DNA of 63,142 bases from GYS-P2D sp964489125 (GTDB lineage Bacteria > Bacteroidota > Bacteroidia > Chitinophagales > Saprospiraceae), in contig CAZAXY010000006.1 of assembly GCA_964489125.1 (NCBI GenBank), forward strand, positions 1 through 63,142, given 5' to 3'. Shown here piece after piece: positions 16,927 to 25,715 of the stretch (its first letter is position 1; each line of letters opens with the position of its first letter). The position numbers and the translations under genes are program-made. The notes under the pieces are model-generated. The model worked only from the letters and a program-made list of their open reading frames with translations. It was not told where the DNA came from and did not search any database.

Positions 16927-17631
16927 TTAGATAAGTTTAAATATGGTCCACAGTATCTTATGGCCAGCCAGAAAAGTCCCTTTGATAGTACCTGACACTT
17001 TCGATTTACCTATCCGTTTTCTATAGTTTACAGGAATTTCCGAACACTTCATTCCTAATTTTGCTGCCTTTACTTGCATCTCAACAGTCCAACCATAATC
17101 CTTGTCTTGCATGTTTATTCTATTCAATGCGGAGTAGGTGATTGCCCGAAATGGTCCAAGATCACTAAAGTCATAATTATATATAACCTTAATTAAAGTT
17201 GTTGCTAACCAGTTGCCAAATACCTGAGGCATGGTCATTGAACCCGATTGTAGATCACCTTTGACCCTCGACCCTATAACGAGGTCATGACCATCATTAA
17301 TTATCGGTTCTACCAAGTCCCGAGCGTGCTCAGGATAATCGCTATAATCGCCATCTAAGAATACTACAATGTCTGACTTAACATCGAGGGATTCTATAAA
17401 CTCTAATCCCTTGAGACAAGCCTGACCATATCCAGCTATCGGCTCATCAACTACCACGGCACCAGCATTTAACGCATTTTCCTTAGTCTGGTCTTTACTC
17501 CCATTGTTGCAAACAATTATATGACGTGCAAGGTCTTTGGGAATATCTCGTACCACCTTCCCAATCGACTGCTCTTCATTATACGCAGGTATAATAAAAT
17601 CAATATTATAATGGTCTGGTGTCGCCTCCAC
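16927..17631 (-). CDS. Family 2 glycosyltransferase, polyprenyl-phosphate sugar synthase type
   Basis: A 234-residue GT2 enzyme without transmembrane helices, similar to dolichyl-phosphate glucose/mannose synthases. Motifs are FIIPAYNEEQSIGKVV, CNNGSKDQT, FLDGDYSDYPEHA (catalytic DxD) and GSRVKGDLQSGSM. The start must be GTG: an in-frame TGA lies 24 bp upstream and there is no ATG near the family N-terminus. A 7-bp hairpin (17639-17654) lies 8 bp before this start. It probably charges undecaprenyl phosphate with a sugar for the GT-C enzyme two genes downstream; that link is inferred. Confidence 0.82.
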   Translation of the reverse strand: MEATPDHYNIDFIIPAYNEEQSIGKVVRDIPKDLARHIIVCNNGSKDQTKENALNAGAVVVDEPIAGYGQACLKGLEFIESLDVKSDIVVFLDGDYSDYPEHARDLVEPIINDGHDLVIGSRVKGDLQSGSMTMPQVFGNWLATTLIKVIYNYDFSDLGPFRAITYSALNRINMQDKDYGWTVEMQVKAAKLGMKCSEIPVNYRKRIGKSKVSGTIKGTFLAGHKILWTIFKLI

Positions 17632-17638
17632 TTCTAAA

Positions 17639-17673
17639 GAGGGTTTGAACCCTCATTTTTTGACTTAATTTCG
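17639..17673 (+). promoter_or_regulatory. Candidate promoter with palindrome over its -33 element
   Basis: TTTG at 17644-17647 and TAATTTCG at 17666-17673 (a one-base variant of TAnnTTTG), with an 18-bp spacer, form a plausible Bacteroidota promoter for the beta-helix lipoprotein. The TTTG lies in the centre of the inverted repeat GAGGGTT-TG-AACCCTC (17639-17654), which is also 8 bp upstream of the divergent glycosyltransferase start. A T6 run follows the palindrome on the plus strand. Confidence 0.45.
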
Positions 17674-17728
17674 CACCTTGCGAGATAGTTAATAATAATA
17701 TAGTCAGTCCTCTTGTTTAGTAAAAAAA

Positions 17729-19252
17729 ATGAGACCCAATTATTTAGAAGTTGCAAAGTTGATGATTTTGATTTATAGTATTGTAAAAAAGACAACAATA
17801 TTCGTCACTATGGTGATTTTTGTTGGCTGTTTGACGTTATTTTCTAGCTGTTTTAATGAAGACTTTACACCAAGTCAATTATCTGATATTAGTTTTTCTA
17901 TTGATACATTGAGATTCGATACTGTTTTTACAGAGATAGGAAGTATTACCAGAGCTGTCCGAATTAGAAATCAATCCGATAACAACATCACCATCCAAGA
18001 GATAAAATTAACAGAGCCCAATTCTAAATTCCGCATGAATGTCGATGGAGTTCCTGGTGCTTCCTTTCAAGATGTCAGAATCAACAGCTTAGATAGTGTT
18101 TGGGTGTTCATTGAGGTAACTATAGATCCCGATGAACCATTGTCTGATAGTCCATTTGTAATCAATGAAACCATGGAGGTGTCCAGTGGCTCTGATGTTA
18201 GCCTGCTTCATCTCGAGGCATTTGGCCAGAATGCAAACTACTTTCCGTCACGAGATGCACAGGGGCAGGTAATAGGATTGACATGTAACAATGGAACAAT
18301 AGTATGGGACGACCCAAAACCATATGTTGTCAATGGCCTGCTCTTCATAGACAGTTGTGGATTAGTCATATCTCCAGGAACAGAAGTATTTGTCCACGGG
18401 GGTGTGGTGCTATTAGGTAACCAGATTGTCAATGATGGTGGTTTGTTCTTTCTTGAGAATGGTTCCATCGATGTTGTTGGAACAGTTGATCGACCCGTGG
18501 TAATACAAGGAGATAGGTTAGAACCATCATTTGATGATGTCCCTGGTCAATGGTCTGGGATTAGGCTTTTGCCCGGTAGTAGAAATAATAGATTTTCGCA
18601 TACAACCATAAGAAATAGTATTGTTGGCATACGTGCAGATAGCGCTTCACAAGTACTCCTCGAATCTTGTGATATCCACAATACATCCAATGTAGGATTT
18701 ATAGGAATTGGAGCTGAAGCAGTAATCAATAACTGCCTGTTTTATAACAATGCTGCCCAAAGTGTTCTCCTATCACAAGGGGGCAACTACGAGCTGAATT
18801 ATAATACTATAGCGAATAATATCAATGATCAACCTGGCTTGTTCATTGATAATTTTCAGTGCCTGGACGTGGACTGTCAGCAGATAGCCGTAAGACCTAA
18901 CACCACAATCATTAGGAACTCGATAATAACAGGCTCCAATCCTAATGAAATAGTCATTGTTGATATAACCGATGGTAGCGAGCCGGAGAGTCTAAACCTT
19001 ACATTTAATCGGACACTGCTGAGCATAGATGAGGCAGAGAATTTGTTTGATTTTGAATCTTCCTGTGATGGCTGTTTCATCAATCCAGAAGGCCCTATTT
19101 TCTTAGATGCATCCAATGATCTTTTCACCTTGGACACTATGTCAGCAGCAATTAATCAAGGACTTCCAATTGCTACCATTTTAACTGATCAAATTGGTGT
19201 GCAGAGAGATATGGCTACACCTGATATTGGCTGCTTTGAGTTAGTTGAGTAG
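17729..19252 (+). CDS. Right-handed beta-helix lipoprotein
   Basis: A predicted outer-membrane lipoprotein of up to 507 residues. The lipobox is LFSSC, Cys at about 41 from this ATG; an alternative ATG at 17762 gives a shorter signal peptide, but the start used has the A-rich leader usual in this phylum. After an N-terminal immunoglobulin-like region (FTEIGSITRAVRIRNQSDNNITIQEI) come repeating beta-helix coils from about residue 200 (GLVISPGTEVFVHGGV, WSGIRLLPGSRNNRF, SHTTIRNSIVGIRADS). The repeats resemble the right-handed beta-helix family of unknown or polysaccharide-binding function. No catalytic set is recognised. Single gene, with its own candidate promoter. Confidence 0.75.
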   Translation: MRPNYLEVAKLMILIYSIVKKTTIFVTMVIFVGCLTLFSSCFNEDFTPSQLSDISFSIDTLRFDTVFTEIGSITRAVRIRNQSDNNITIQEIKLTEPNSKFRMNVDGVPGASFQDVRINSLDSVWVFIEVTIDPDEPLSDSPFVINETMEVSSGSDVSLLHLEAFGQNANYFPSRDAQGQVIGLTCNNGTIVWDDPKPYVVNGLLFIDSCGLVISPGTEVFVHGGVVLLGNQIVNDGGLFFLENGSIDVVGTVDRPVVIQGDRLEPSFDDVPGQWSGIRLLPGSRNNRFSHTTIRNSIVGIRADSASQVLLESCDIHNTSNVGFIGIGAEAVINNCLFYNNAAQSVLLSQGGNYELNYNTIANNINDQPGLFIDNFQCLDVDCQQIAVRPNTTIIRNSIITGSNPNEIVIVDITDGSEPESLNLTFNRTLLSIDEAENLFDFESSCDGCFINPEGPIFLDASNDLFTLDTMSAAINQGLPIATILTDQIGVQRDMATPDIGCFELVE

Positions 19253-19258
19253 TGAGCA

Positions 19259-20551
19259 TTAGTTGAGCGCAGATTCTTTAAATTTCATTGGAGCCAAAAG
19301 AACAATGGCTAAAACAAAGAAAACCACTAAACCGAGCACACTATATCTGAGGCTCTGAGTAAGTTGATTGATAAGACCAAATGCGAATGTCCCAAAAACT
19401 ACGGAGATATAAAATAGCACGTCATAAAAGCTATAAAATGAGCTTAGATCATCCTCATCAGACTTTAGAAGTTTAGTATATCCCGCTCGAGAAGTGGATT
19501 GGATTCCACCCAGTACCAATCCCACAAATGCCGCGATAATATAAAACAAAGTCTTGGACTCGGTGAAATAAGCCGCCAAGCAGATGCAAACCCAGATTAT
19601 AATTAGAATGATAAGGGTTTGTTTACTGCCTTTTGCTTTAGCCACCTTGGCGAAGATGTAGGCCCCTAAGACAGCAACAATTTGAAGTATTAACACTGTC
19701 AGAATAAGCTCACCGCTGCTAAAGGATAATTCTTGTTCTGCAAAAATTGTTGCGAGGTATATGACAGTTTGGACCCCTGCACTATAGAAGAAAAATGAAC
19801 TCAGATAGTATAGCAAGTTTTTATCCTTACGTAGATCTGAAAACGCATGCTGTAGTTCACGATAGCCGCTTTTGATAAAGCCAGTAGGCAGGCGTTCTTG
19901 GTTATCCTTGGGCATTTGTTTGAAGGTAATCTGCGCAAATCCCAACCACCATACACCCACAAGTGCGAAGCCTATGCGATAGGGCAAAGAGCTTTCTGCC
20001 GAAAATCCAAAAACCTCAGGCTTTTGACTCATGAACAGTATAAATATTAATAGAATGACACTGCCGATATAACCGTAGGCATATCCCATAGCACTTACTT
20101 TATCATAATTAGGTCTACTTGCGATGCGTGGTAAAAAAGAATCATAAAAAATCAGACTACCAGCAAATCCTATAGTTGAGATGACGAAAGCCAGCGTACC
20201 AATCCAGATGTTGATTTCTGAACTAAAGAAAAATAAACAGATGCATGATAGTGCTCCAACTCTGGTGAATGCCTTGAGAAATGCGAGGCGCTTGTTTCCA
20301 AAATCTGCGATTCCACCAAGTAGTGGTGCGACAAGAGCTATAAGAAGATAAGCAAATGCAATGGAGTAGGAATATACAGACTCATTGCTTAACTCTGTTC
20401 CAAAAAAATTAAGTGTATCGGGCGCCACAGCAATATAGTAAATCGGAAAAATGGCTGTCGATATAACCAGAGAATATGCTGAATTGGCCCAGTCAAAAAA
20501 TGCCCATGCCCTGATCGTTTTCTTATCGTCTAAATGCAGTTGTGCATTCAT
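19259..20551 (-). CDS. MFS transporter, UMF1 family
   Basis: A 430-residue, twelve-helix major facilitator. I use the ATG giving MNAQLHLDDKKTIRAWAFFDW rather than one 23 codons upstream. The opening AFFDWANSAYSLVISTAIFP is the signature of the UMF1/Atg22-like group; a second conserved stretch is STSRAGYTKLL in helix 10. Members are suspected amino acid or sugar exporters/importers; substrate unknown. It converges on the beta-helix gene with 6 bp between stops and diverges from rimK. Confidence 0.88.
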   Translation of the reverse strand: MNAQLHLDDKKTIRAWAFFDWANSAYSLVISTAIFPIYYIAVAPDTLNFFGTELSNESVYSYSIAFAYLLIALVAPLLGGIADFGNKRLAFLKAFTRVGALSCICLFFFSSEINIWIGTLAFVISTIGFAGSLIFYDSFLPRIASRPNYDKVSAMGYAYGYIGSVILLIFILFMSQKPEVFGFSAESSLPYRIGFALVGVWWLGFAQITFKQMPKDNQERLPTGFIKSGYRELQHAFSDLRKDKNLLYYLSSFFFYSAGVQTVIYLATIFAEQELSFSSGELILTVLILQIVAVLGAYIFAKVAKAKGSKQTLIILIIIWVCICLAAYFTESKTLFYIIAAFVGLVLGGIQSTSRAGYTKLLKSDEDDLSSFYSFYDVLFYISVVFGTFAFGLINQLTQSLRYSVLGLVVFFVLAIVLLAPMKFKESALN

Positions 20552-20634
20552 AGTGTCGGTTTTGTGAAAGGCAAGATAATGTAATAAGCGAGTTATCCAT
20601 AACAAACTATTATATTGCAAAGACTTACATATAT

Positions 20635-21525
20635 ATGCGCATACTTATATTATCCCGGAACACCGAGCTGTATAGTACTAAGAGTTTATTTAATGCAGCA
20701 CGTCGAAGAAACCATTTTGTCCGAGTCATAGATCATATGCATTGTAATCTGTTAGTAAGTAATAATGGTAACAGACTGTACTATCATGATCAACTCATAG
20801 AAAGATATGACGCAATAATTCCTCGAATAGGTCATACCGTAACTAAACAAGGAGAAGCTGTCATCAGGCACTTTGAGTCAATGAATGTCTATACAGTGTT
20901 GCGCGCTGAGGCATTGTTGAGAGCGAGGGATAAGTTGAGTTGCTTGCAGCTGTTAGCTAGCAAAGGTGTAAAAGTGCCTGAGACCATATTTATCTCTTCT
21001 CAATATAGCGCTGATAAATTGGCGGAACTGATCCCAGGGTATCCTAAAATCATAAAGCTATTAAGCGGGACCCATGGCTTAGGTGTACTTAAGACTGATA
21101 ATCGAAGTAATATGGATGCCACCTTAGAGCTTCTTGCAGGACTTAAGCAGCGCAGTCTTTTGCAGGAGTTTATATCTGAATCCTCCGGGATGGATGTGAG
21201 AGCGTTCGTGGTAGATAATCAGGTTGTCGCTTCGATGAAGCGTCAAGCGCAAGAAGGGGAGTTCAGATCAAATCTTCATCGAGGTGGGCATGGCACTAAG
21301 GTGAAATTGACTCAAGAAGAAGAAACCGCAGCCATAGCTGCTGCACGGTATATGGGACTTAAAGTAGCAGGAGTAGACATGCTCATATCTAAGGAGGGCC
21401 CGTTGATTATAGAAGTTAATGCATCACCAGGCCTCGAAGGAATTGAGACATATACAGGTGTAGATGTGGCCAAGACAATTATTCAATTAATAGAACGCAA
21501 GGCGTTATCAATTAAGAAGTCTTAA
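20635..21525 (+). CDS. rimK: RimK-type ATP-grasp alpha-L-glutamate ligase
   Basis: A 296-residue ATP-grasp enzyme. Core motifs are RDKLSCLQLLASKGVKVPET (start of the ATP-grasp), GYPKIIKLLSGTHGLGV, LLQEFISESSGMDVRAFVV and LIIEVNASPGLEGIE (metal ligands E and N). It matches RimK, which adds glutamates to the C-terminus of ribosomal protein S6. It is the first gene of a three-gene cluster with an AspA/AstE-type hydrolase 3 bp downstream, a known genomic partner of RimK in several phyla. The true acceptor here is inferred. Confidence 0.88.
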   Translation: MRILILSRNTELYSTKSLFNAARRRNHFVRVIDHMHCNLLVSNNGNRLYYHDQLIERYDAIIPRIGHTVTKQGEAVIRHFESMNVYTVLRAEALLRARDKLSCLQLLASKGVKVPETIFISSQYSADKLAELIPGYPKIIKLLSGTHGLGVLKTDNRSNMDATLELLAGLKQRSLLQEFISESSGMDVRAFVVDNQVVASMKRQAQEGEFRSNLHRGGHGTKVKLTQEEETAAIAAARYMGLKVAGVDMLISKEGPLIIEVNASPGLEGIETYTGVDVAKTIIQLIERKALSIKKS

Positions 21526-21527
21526 CA

Positions 21528-22469
21528 ATGAAATTAGAGAGTCAAGAGTTCGACCTGGGGGAGTCGGGAATGATAGATTTTAACGTAAGTAGACTCCCTT
21601 CCGGTACTCGGATAAATATAACGGCACATGTGATTAGGTCTAAAGTTAAGGGGCCTACGGTGCTGATACTTGGGGGCGTACACGGAGATGAGATCAACGG
21701 TGTTCAGATCGTACGCCGTCTTCTATCATCGGGCAGAATGGACCTCTTGCAGATGGGCAGTGTGATCTTGGTTCCGCTGCTTAATGTATATGGGTTTATC
21801 AATTTTAATCGAGATGTTCCAGACGGCAAGGATGTGAATAGGAGCTTTCCAGGTAGTTCTTCTGGATCACTAGCCTCCAGGGTAGCCTCTGTATTAACTA
21901 AAAAAATACTGCCGCATGTAGATTATGCCATTGACATGCATACGGGCGGTGCTTCACGTTACAATTATCCTCAATTAAGATTTACTTCCAAGGATATAGT
22001 GGCAGCAGAAATGGCACGTGCCTTTGCGAGTCATTATTTGATTAAGAAGGCGACCATTCCGAAGTCATTTAGACGTACGGCAAATGACATGGGTATTCCT
22101 ACCATTGTGTATGAGGGTGGCGAAGCTCAAAGACTTTGTGGTTTATCTATAGAAACTGGTTTCAATGGAGTCCTCAGGACTTTAAAATGGCTAAACATGC
22201 TCGATCATGCGCCACAACATCCTCATGAACCAATTAATATTCACAAGACGACATGGGTTCGTGCGAAGGAGGCTGGTCTGTTTACATGGTTTAGGTCGTC
22301 TGGCACAAAAATAGTTAAGGGGGATAAGCTGGGTGAGATACACTCTCCTCAAGGGGATCGGGTGAAAAAAATCATTTCGAAGTATTCAGGCTATATAATC
22401 GGGCATAATAATGCATCAGTAGTGCACTATGGTGATGCGTTGTTTCATATTGGATATGAGTATGGCTAA
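21528..22469 (+). CDS. Succinylglutamate desuccinylase/aspartoacylase (AstE/AspA) family zinc amidohydrolase
   Basis: A 313-residue M14-like deacylase. Zinc ligands and core are GGVHGDEINGVQIVRRLL (H and E), DMHTGGASR (H), and NRSFPG; a C-terminal barrel-sandwich region (GTKIVKGDKLGEIHSPQGD) is typical of the family. Substrates of relatives are N-acyl or peptide-like amides. Pairing with rimK suggests it removes or trims glutamyl or related modifications, which is an inference. It overlaps the PBP4 start downstream by about 14 bp. Confidence 0.85.
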   Translation: MKLESQEFDLGESGMIDFNVSRLPSGTRINITAHVIRSKVKGPTVLILGGVHGDEINGVQIVRRLLSSGRMDLLQMGSVILVPLLNVYGFINFNRDVPDGKDVNRSFPGSSSGSLASRVASVLTKKILPHVDYAIDMHTGGASRYNYPQLRFTSKDIVAAEMARAFASHYLIKKATIPKSFRRTANDMGIPTIVYEGGEAQRLCGLSIETGFNGVLRTLKWLNMLDHAPQHPHEPINIHKTTWVRAKEAGLFTWFRSSGTKIVKGDKLGEIHSPQGDRVKKIISKYSGYIIGHNNASVVHYGDALFHIGYEYG

Positions 22470-23886
22470 GATCGCAGTAGTGCTAGTCCTTATGCTGCTG
22501 AGCCTTAATGCTCAGTCTCAAAAAATAGGTGAGATACTCGGCCATGAAGATTTGAAGTATGCTCAGGTGGCCCTATCAGTAAGGAGCATAGAAACTGGCG
22601 AGCTCGTTCATCATCATAATGGTGATGTCCTCTTGATCCCTGCCTCTTCATTAAAAGTCATTACCACTTTCACTACGCTGTCAGCCTTTGGAGAAGACTT
22701 CAAGTATCGGACAACGTTAGGGTATCGAGGTGATATATTGTCCGATGGAACGCTCGATGGAGATCTCATAATTATAGGTTCTGGTGATCCAAGTCTTGCC
22801 TCGCCTGACGAAGAAGTGCTGAGTTTAGAAGATCTTCTGAAGGACATATCTAGAGTCCTCAAGAGTAGCGGAATAAGCTGTATAGCGGGCGGCATTGTAG
22901 TAGATGACTCGATCTATGATAGCGAGGGAATTCATCATACATGGCCATGGGATGACTTAACCAATTACTACGCTTCAGGAGCATATGGGTTTAATTTCCG
23001 AGAGAATTATTATGATGTGAAATTTCGATCAAGTTCGACACCTGGGGAGTTAACTGAAATAGTTTCTATTTCTCCTGATATTGGATTGTCCAGTTTAGAA
23101 AATAGAGTAGTGTCAGGGGCAAAGGGTAGTGGCGATAATGCTTATATCTATGGAGACCCTTATGGCTATGATCGCTATGTTAAAGGGAGTATTCCCCCTG
23201 GAAGAAGCAGTTTTAAGATTTATGGAGCGATTCCTAATCCCGCAAGGACTTTTGCTGAACTGTTGTCGCACCATCTCAGAACTCAGGAAATAAAAGTGGA
23301 CGGAGCAGCTGTCATAGGATTGGAGGAACCATATATCTTGACAGCTTATCAATCTCCAGAATTGGGTCAGCTGGTCAAGCGAGCAAACTTCGAGTCCAAT
23401 AATTTGTATTGTGAGGCCTTCCTTAAAAAAATTGGAGCGAGAGATAAAACCAGTGGCGTAGACTTCGAGGATGGCGTAGAGGCTGTGTATAAATATTTAG
23501 ATCATATAGGCGTAGGGCAGTCTGGACTCACTATGATGGACGGAAGTGGATTGTCTCTTAAAAATCGGATATCCACCAATTTTTTTACTCGCTTCTTAGC
23601 TACGATTGCTAACAGGGAATCTGTTAATCATATTACACAATATTTGCCAAGGACTGGCCAAAAGGACACTACATTGGAGCGCTTCATGACTGACAATGCT
23701 AGTTATGGACATGTGTGGCTCAAATCGGGATCTCTTGGAGGAGTACTTAGCTATACTGGAGTTATAGAGACTCAATCTGGGAACTGGATGTCCATAAGCC
23801 TAATCTCTAACGGTCATACTGTTGGCAATAGTAGAATAAGAAAACACTTTGCACAGATAATTGATGAGGTATATAGGATCAACTGA
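22456..23886 (+). CDS. dacB: D-alanyl-D-alanine carboxypeptidase/endopeptidase PBP4 (peptidase S13)
   Basis: A 476-residue exported penicillin-binding protein. I choose MSMAKIAVVLVLMLLSLNAQSQ as signal peptide; a start 27 bp earlier is possible but would spoil it. The active-site motifs are SSLK (about 64-67; SxxK), SNN (SxN, in ANFESNNLYCEAF) and KSG (in WLKSGSLGG), in the spacing of the S13 family, which has an inserted domain between SxxK and SxN. It cleaves D-Ala crosslinks in the periplasm. It overlaps the AstE-like gene and probably shares its transcript. Confidence 0.9.
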   Translation: MSMAKIAVVLVLMLLSLNAQSQKIGEILGHEDLKYAQVALSVRSIETGELVHHHNGDVLLIPASSLKVITTFTTLSAFGEDFKYRTTLGYRGDILSDGTLDGDLIIIGSGDPSLASPDEEVLSLEDLLKDISRVLKSSGISCIAGGIVVDDSIYDSEGIHHTWPWDDLTNYYASGAYGFNFRENYYDVKFRSSSTPGELTEIVSISPDIGLSSLENRVVSGAKGSGDNAYIYGDPYGYDRYVKGSIPPGRSSFKIYGAIPNPARTFAELLSHHLRTQEIKVDGAAVIGLEEPYILTAYQSPELGQLVKRANFESNNLYCEAFLKKIGARDKTSGVDFEDGVEAVYKYLDHIGVGQSGLTMMDGSGLSLKNRISTNFFTRFLATIANRESVNHITQYLPRTGQKDTTLERFMTDNASYGHVWLKSGSLGGVLSYTGVIETQSGNWMSISLISNGHTVGNSRIRKHFAQIIDEVYRIN

Positions 23887-23926
23887 ATAGGCAAATCTGA
23901 TTCATCCCTATATTACCATAACTAAC

Positions 23927-25192
23927 TTACCTCAAGATTAACTCATCACGACCAGGACCAATACTGATCATCGGAATACTCACATGTAAAGAAGACTCCA
24001 AATAACTCACATAAGTTTCAAACTCGCTTGGGAGACTCTTACCATCTTTATTTATCACGCTAAGATCTGTATTCCAACCTTTGAAGGTTTTGTAATCTAC
24101 CTCATAAGATTCATCACATAGATCATATGGAAGCTCTTGGGTTGGCTGGCCATCGATGATATATTGGTCGGCAATGGTTATTTCTTCGAAGTGATCCATA
24201 ATATCAGATTTAGTCAATGCAATCTGTGTGACTCCATTAATCATCACGCTATACTTCAACTGCACTAAGTCTAACCAACCACATCGTCGAGGTCGACCGG
24301 TTGTAGCACCGAACTCTTTGCCTAGGTCTTGTAGTCTTTTGCCATTATCATCAAATAACTCAGTAGGAAATGGACCGCCTCCTACCCGGGTGCAATAGGC
24401 CTTGGAAATTCCTATTACCTCTCCGATGCTTGTTGGAGCGATACCTAAGCCCGTGCAGACACCAGCTGTAATGGTATTGGACGAGGTTACATATGGATAA
24501 GTGCCATAGTCTATATCGAGCATGACCCCTTGAGCACCTTCGGCTAGGACATTTTTACCCTCTCCAAGGGCCCGATTGAGGTAATATTCGCAGTTAATCA
24601 CTTCGAGCTGTTTCAGAAATTCGATGCTCTCGAACCATTCGTCGTCATTCCACTCAAAATCGAGCGTTCCATAAATCTTGCCTAATTGGAGATGTTTGCT
24701 TTTTAACTCTTGATATTTAGTCTTAAAATTGGGGCTGGCAATATCGCCAAATCTCAATCCATTTCGACCTGTTTTATCCATATAAGTTGGTCCGATCCCT
24801 CTGAGGGTAGAACCAATTTTGTTTTTGCCCTTAGCTTTTTCTGAGGCGGCATCGAGATATCTATGTGATGGCAGAATCAAGTGGGCCTTTTGCGCAACAA
24901 GCAAGTTCTTCGCAGCATCTACTCCTAACTCCTTCAGACCCAAGATTTCTTTTCTGAGAGTAATCGGATCAATTACAACACCATTTCCTATTACGTTTTT
25001 GGTATTAGACCTAAAGATTCCTGAAGGGATGGTATGTAAGACAAATTTTCCCTGTTTAGTGTATATGGTATGACCAGCATTAGGCCCACCTTGAAATCTG
25101 CATATAACATCATATCTATCTGCCAGATAATCCACAACTTTCCCTTTGCCTTCGTCTCCCCATTGAAGACCTATCAGTACGTCCACTGCCAT
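23927..25192 (-). CDS. purA: Adenylosuccinate synthetase
   Basis: A 421-residue PurA, converting IMP and aspartate with GTP to adenylosuccinate. The GTP loop GLQWGDEGKGKVVDYLADRY is at residues 7-26; GGPNAGHTI, GRNGLRF and TSVTGRPRRCGW-like text (here ATTGRPRRCGWLDLV) are present. Length fits the family. It has its own TAnnTTTG element 34-41 bp upstream, just after the Fur-gene stop, so it need not depend on the rel-fur transcript. Confidence 0.97.
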   Translation of the reverse strand: MAVDVLIGLQWGDEGKGKVVDYLADRYDVICRFQGGPNAGHTIYTKQGKFVLHTIPSGIFRSNTKNVIGNGVVIDPITLRKEILGLKELGVDAAKNLLVAQKAHLILPSHRYLDAASEKAKGKNKIGSTLRGIGPTYMDKTGRNGLRFGDIASPNFKTKYQELKSKHLQLGKIYGTLDFEWNDDEWFESIEFLKQLEVINCEYYLNRALGEGKNVLAEGAQGVMLDIDYGTYPYVTSSNTITAGVCTGLGIAPTSIGEVIGISKAYCTRVGGGPFPTELFDDNGKRLQDLGKEFGATTGRPRRCGWLDLVQLKYSVMINGVTQIALTKSDIMDHFEEITIADQYIIDGQPTQELPYDLCDESYEVDYKTFKGWNTDLSVINKDGKSLPSEFETYVSYLESSLHVSIPMISIGPGRDELILR

Positions 25193-25225
25193 GTGTCGTA
25201 TTATTAAATTTTTAATATAAACCGC

Positions 25226-25233
25226 AAAAATAC
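25226..25233 (-). promoter_or_regulatory. -7 promoter element (TATTTTTG) for purA
   Basis: The minus strand reads TATTTTTGC, an exact TAnnTTTG match, 34 bp before the purA ATG and just downstream of the Fur-family gene's stop. No TTG at 17-23 bp upstream was identified with certainty. Confidence 0.55.
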
Positions 25234-25237
25234 CCGA

Positions 25238-25705
25238 TTAATGGAGATTTGAGCAATCTTGATCAAGACATGATGTATAAATATTTAGTGCTGTCCTTTC
25301 AATCTTATTATTAGCTTGTGCAGCGGCATCATTTACTATGTTTGTGAGACGATCATCTGTAAACTCTCTGATCTGTCCGCATTGTTGACAGACGATATGA
25401 TGATGCTCCGGAAAACCATGGCACTTTTCATACAGTGTCTTGTTATCTCCAAACTGGTGCCTGATCACCAAATCACATTCAACCAGGATATCAAGAGTAT
25501 TGTATATCGTAGCTCTGCTTACTCGATATGAGTTTTGCTTCATCTTGATATATAGTGACTCGGCGTCGAAGTGTGTTTGGTTAAGGTATATTTCCTCTAA
25601 TATCGCAAAGCGTTCAGGGGTCTTCCTATTCTTATTCTCTTCGAGAAATGTCTTAAATCGTTGCTTAGCATTTTTTAGTTTTTCAGTCAGAGACTCATTA
25701 TCCAT
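25238..25705 (-). CDS. Fur family metal-dependent transcriptional regulator
   Basis: A 155-residue winged-helix repressor. The DNA-binding half contains TPERFAILEEIYLNQTHFDAESLYIKMK and VSRATIYNTLDILVE. The metal/dimerisation half has FPEHHHIVCQQCGQIREFTDD (CxxC zinc site with the following His cluster) and a second Cys pair SCLDQDCSNLH at the C-terminus. These features are shared by Fur, Zur and PerR, and I cannot choose among them. It lies 10 bp after rel, so it is probably transcribed with it. Confidence 0.9.
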   Translation of the reverse strand: MDNESLTEKLKNAKQRFKTFLEENKNRKTPERFAILEEIYLNQTHFDAESLYIKMKQNSYRVSRATIYNTLDILVECDLVIRHQFGDNKTLYEKCHGFPEHHHIVCQQCGQIREFTDDRLTNIVNDAAAQANNKIERTALNIYTSCLDQDCSNLH

Positions 25706-25715
25706 ACGATATGAT

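Noticed and set aside
17639..17654. GGGTTTGAACCC-like text resembling a tRNA T-arm, as at a phage attachment site
   Set aside because: Counting the stem and loop gives a 6-nt loop, not 7, and no acceptor or anticodon arm can be paired around it. It is better explained as a simple palindrome.
22429..22455. A start for PBP4 27 bp upstream of the chosen one
   Set aside because: It would add MVMRCFILD ahead of the signal peptide and extend the overlap with the preceding gene.
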